This document shows, one piece after another, positions 6,760 to 8,499 of a stretch of DNA of 8,499 bases. The position numbers and the translations under genes are program-made. The notes beneath the pieces are model-generated. The model was not told where the DNA came from, did not search any database, and was given only the letters and a program-made list of their open reading frames with translations. The DNA comes from Alphaproteobacteria bacterium (GTDB lineage: Bacteria; Pseudomonadota; Alphaproteobacteria; Puniceispirillales; UBA1172), in contig JALRFL010000224.1 in the NCBI GenBank assembly GCA_023259875.1, positions 1-8,499 on the forward strand. Direction: 5' to 3'. The stretch's first letter is position 1. The number at the start of each line of letters is the position of its first letter.

Positions 6760-8207
6760 TGCCCTATGATGACGCTGTGCCTGTGGATGGCTTTCATGAT
6801 GAATGTGCCGTATTTGGTGTTTATGGCACCACAGAGGCCGCCGTACATAGTGCATTAGGGCTTCACGCGCTTCAGCATCGCGGACAGGAAGCCACAGGAA
6901 TTGTCAGCATGGATATTGAACATAATGAGTTTCATATTCATCGTGGGCTAGGCCATGTTGGTGAAAACTTTGACGCGTCTTCAGGGCATCTGGATCGGCT
7001 TAAAGGTATGGCAGCCATAGGCCACAACCGCTATTCGACCACCGGACAGCCGGAATTGCGCAATATTCAGCCGTTTTTTTCTGATCTTGCTTTTGGCGGC
7101 TTTGCCCTTGCCCATAATGGGAACCTTACCAACGCGGATCGGTTGCGCCGATCTTTGGTTGAAACAGGTAGCTTGATGCAAAGCAGCACGGATACCGAAG
7201 TCATTATTCATCTGGTCGCCAGATCACACCAAACGGAACCTGCCTTGCGGCTTGTTGATGCCATGAAACAGGTTGAGGGAGCGTATTCCCTAGTATGTTT
7301 ATCGCCGCAAGGGTTAATCGCCATGCGTGATCCTCACGGTGTTCGTCCTCTTGTGCTAGGACAGATCGGTGATGCCTATGTGGTCAGCTCTGAGACTTGC
7401 GGCCTTGATATTATTGGCGCTGAGTTTATTCGAGATATCAACCCCGGTGAGATGGTGATTATTAATCAGGACGGCATTTCTTCGAGCCAGCCCTTTGCCA
7501 AACAGCCATCACGGTTTTGCGTCTTTGAATATATTTATTTTGCCCGTCCAGATAGTGTGATGGAAAACCATCATGTCTATGAAGCGCGCAAGAAAATTGG
7601 CGTTGAGCTAGCAAAAGAAAGCCATGTTGACGCGGATGTCATTGTGCCTGTGCCAGATTCGGGCGTTCCTGCGGCTCTGGGTTATGCCGAAGAAACCAAA
7701 ATCCCTTTTGATTTCGGCATTATCCGCAACCATTATGTTGGGCGTACCTTTATTCAGCCCACAGACGCCGGACGGCAAACTGGGGTCAAAATGAAACATA
7801 ATGCCAATAGCCAAGCGATTAAAGGGCGGCGCGTTGTCTTGGTGGATGACTCTATTGTTCGCGGCACCACTTCGATCAAAATCGTTAATATGATCCGTCA
7901 GGCTGGGGCAACCGAGGTGCATATGCGCATCGCTAGCCCGCCGACCACCCATCCTTGTTTCTATGGGGTTGATACGCCGGATCGCGATAAACTCATCGCC
8001 GCCAATATGGATACCGAAGCCATCGCAAAACATATTGGGGTGGATAGTCTGGCCTTTATTTCTATTGATGGGCTTTATCGCGCTCTTGATAAACCTCATC
8101 GCAATGCGGATTCCCCACAATATTGTGATGCTTGCTTTACTGGCGAATATCCTATCACGCCGGGACGAAGTGATGGCCGTTCCACAAAGGGAATTGTAAC
8201 CAAATGA
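6759..8207 (+). CDS. purF: Amidophosphoribosyltransferase (PurF), Fe-S type
   Basis: This enzyme catalyses the first committed step of purine synthesis: PRPP plus glutamine gives 5-phosphoribosylamine. The product has 482 residues. The first 15 form a propeptide (ending FHDE), whose removal exposes Cys16 of CAVFG as the N-terminal nucleophile. The class II glutaminase domain has HRGQEATGI (40-48), GHNRYSTTG (88-96) and AHNGNLTN (118-125). The phosphoribosyltransferase domain has the PRPP loop VLVDDSIVRGTTS (360-372). Four cysteines, Cys254 (RFCVFEY), Cys400 (THPCFYG), Cys456 and Cys459 (YCDAC), match the 4Fe-4S ligands of the Bacillus subtilis-type enzyme, which E. coli PurF lacks. The start overlaps the cvpA stop by one base and the end overlaps the next gene by four, so translation is probably coupled on both sides. 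AMP/GMP feedback inhibition is known for the family. Confidence 0.97.
   Translation: MPYDDAVPVDGFHDECAVFGVYGTTEAAVHSALGLHALQHRGQEATGIVSMDIEHNEFHIHRGLGHVGENFDASSGHLDRLKGMAAIGHNRYSTTGQPELRNIQPFFSDLAFGGFALAHNGNLTNADRLRRSLVETGSLMQSSTDTEVIIHLVARSHQTEPALRLVDAMKQVEGAYSLVCLSPQGLIAMRDPHGVRPLVLGQIGDAYVVSSETCGLDIIGAEFIRDINPGEMVIINQDGISSSQPFAKQPSRFCVFEYIYFARPDSVMENHHVYEARKKIGVELAKESHVDADVIVPVPDSGVPAALGYAEETKIPFDFGIIRNHYVGRTFIQPTDAGRQTGVKMKHNANSQAIKGRRVVLVDDSIVRGTTSIKIVNMIRQAGATEVHMRIASPPTTHPCFYGVDTPDRDKLIAANMDTEAIAKHIGVDSLAFISIDGLYRALDKPHRNADSPQYCDACFTGEYPITPGRSDGRSTKGIVTK
8186..8192 (+). promoter_or_regulatory. Ribosome-binding site for the SDR gene inside purF
   Basis: AAAGGGA lies in the last codons of purF, 11 bases before the ATG at 8204. 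It supports that start together with the four-base ATGA overlap, although the spacing is somewhat long. Confidence 0.45.
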
Positions 8208-8499
8208 AGCCCTTGAATGACCGTATCGCCCTCGTCACCGGAGCATCACGAGGAATTGGCAGAGCCGCCGCCAAAGCACTGGCAAGGCAAGGCGCGCATA
8301 TTATTGCCACCGCACGCACACAAGCCGGACTTGAAGAACTGGATGATGAGATTAAGGCCGAGGGCGGCGCCGCCACGCTAGTCACCATGGACTTAAACGA
8401 CCGGCCTGCGCTTCCCCGTTTATCTGCGGCAATCCATGAAAGATGGGGGCGGCTTGTTATTATGATTCTCAATGCTGGTATTTTGGGACCGCTTGCGCC
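8204..8499 (+). CDS. Short-chain dehydrogenase/reductase, N-terminal part (3' end outside window)
   Basis: The first 98 residues of a classical short-chain dehydrogenase/reductase are visible, and the frame is open to the window edge. The Rossmann dinucleotide-binding motif TGASRGIG is at 12-19. Arg38 after the second strand (ATAR) hints at NADP(H) preference. MDL at 62-64 holds the usual Asp that contacts the adenine ring, and LNAGILGPL (89-97) is the NAG motif of strand 4. The catalytic Ser-Tyr-Lys lie downstream of the window, so activity and substrate cannot be judged. The ATG overlaps the purF stop (ATGA). In my recollection an SDR gene often follows purF in alphaproteobacteria, but its role there is not established. 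FabG-like annotation would be premature. Confidence 0.88.
   Translation, partial: MKPLNDRIALVTGASRGIGRAAAKALARQGAHIIATARTQAGLEELDDEIKAEGGAATLVTMDLNDRPALPRLSAAIHERWGRLVIMILNAGILGPLA

Noticed and set aside
7608..8120. Open frame of 170 codons on the - strand.
   Set aside because: It is antisense to the phosphoribosyltransferase half of purF, which has all its conserved motifs. It is a shadow frame.

Overview
This window is a stretch of ordinary core chromosome from an alphaproteobacterium. It carries eight protein genes, all on the + strand, with almost no spare DNA. The gene order rplI-dnaB-alr-(mlaE-mlaF)-radA-cvpA-purF-SDR is, to my knowledge, a familiar alphaproteobacterial arrangement. 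An insertion near the C-terminus of DnaB, of a kind I associate with that class, agrees. Base composition is moderate rather than GC-rich, which would suit a streamlined marine lineage such as SAR116-type bacteria, but that finer placement is a guess. There are no rRNA or tRNA genes, insertion sequences, phage genes, CRISPR arrays or signs of horizontal transfer.

Layout. Positions 1-333 are the 3' end of rplI (ribosomal protein L9), the end of a ribosomal-protein unit. The 112-base gap at 334-445 is the only real intergenic region. It holds an inverted repeat (346-367), a strong intrinsic terminator (394-428) and, packed against the terminator, an extended -10 promoter element (431-439). That element is placed so that transcription should begin at the A of the dnaB ATG, so dnaB mRNA is predicted to be leaderless. 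From 446 to the right edge the genes run head to tail with gaps of 0-8 bases or short overlaps. The exceptions are the gaps before mlaE (40 or 76 bases, depending on the start chosen) and before cvpA (42 bases). No second terminator was seen, so 446-8499 probably behaves as one long transcription unit, perhaps with an internal promoter before mlaE.

Functions. dnaB (replicative helicase) and radA (branch-migration helicase) serve DNA replication and recombination. alr makes D-alanine for peptidoglycan. mlaE and mlaF are the permease and ATPase of a phospholipid-transport ABC system of the outer membrane, here without the MCE-domain subunit MlaD beside them. cvpA (membrane protein) and purF (first committed step of purine synthesis) are a classic pair and overlap by one base. 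A short-chain dehydrogenase gene overlaps the end of purF by four bases and runs off the right edge.

I found no undescribed system. The points most worth a second look are the terminator/promoter junction with a predicted leaderless dnaB, the mlaEF pair without mlaD, and the translation starts of mlaE and mlaF.
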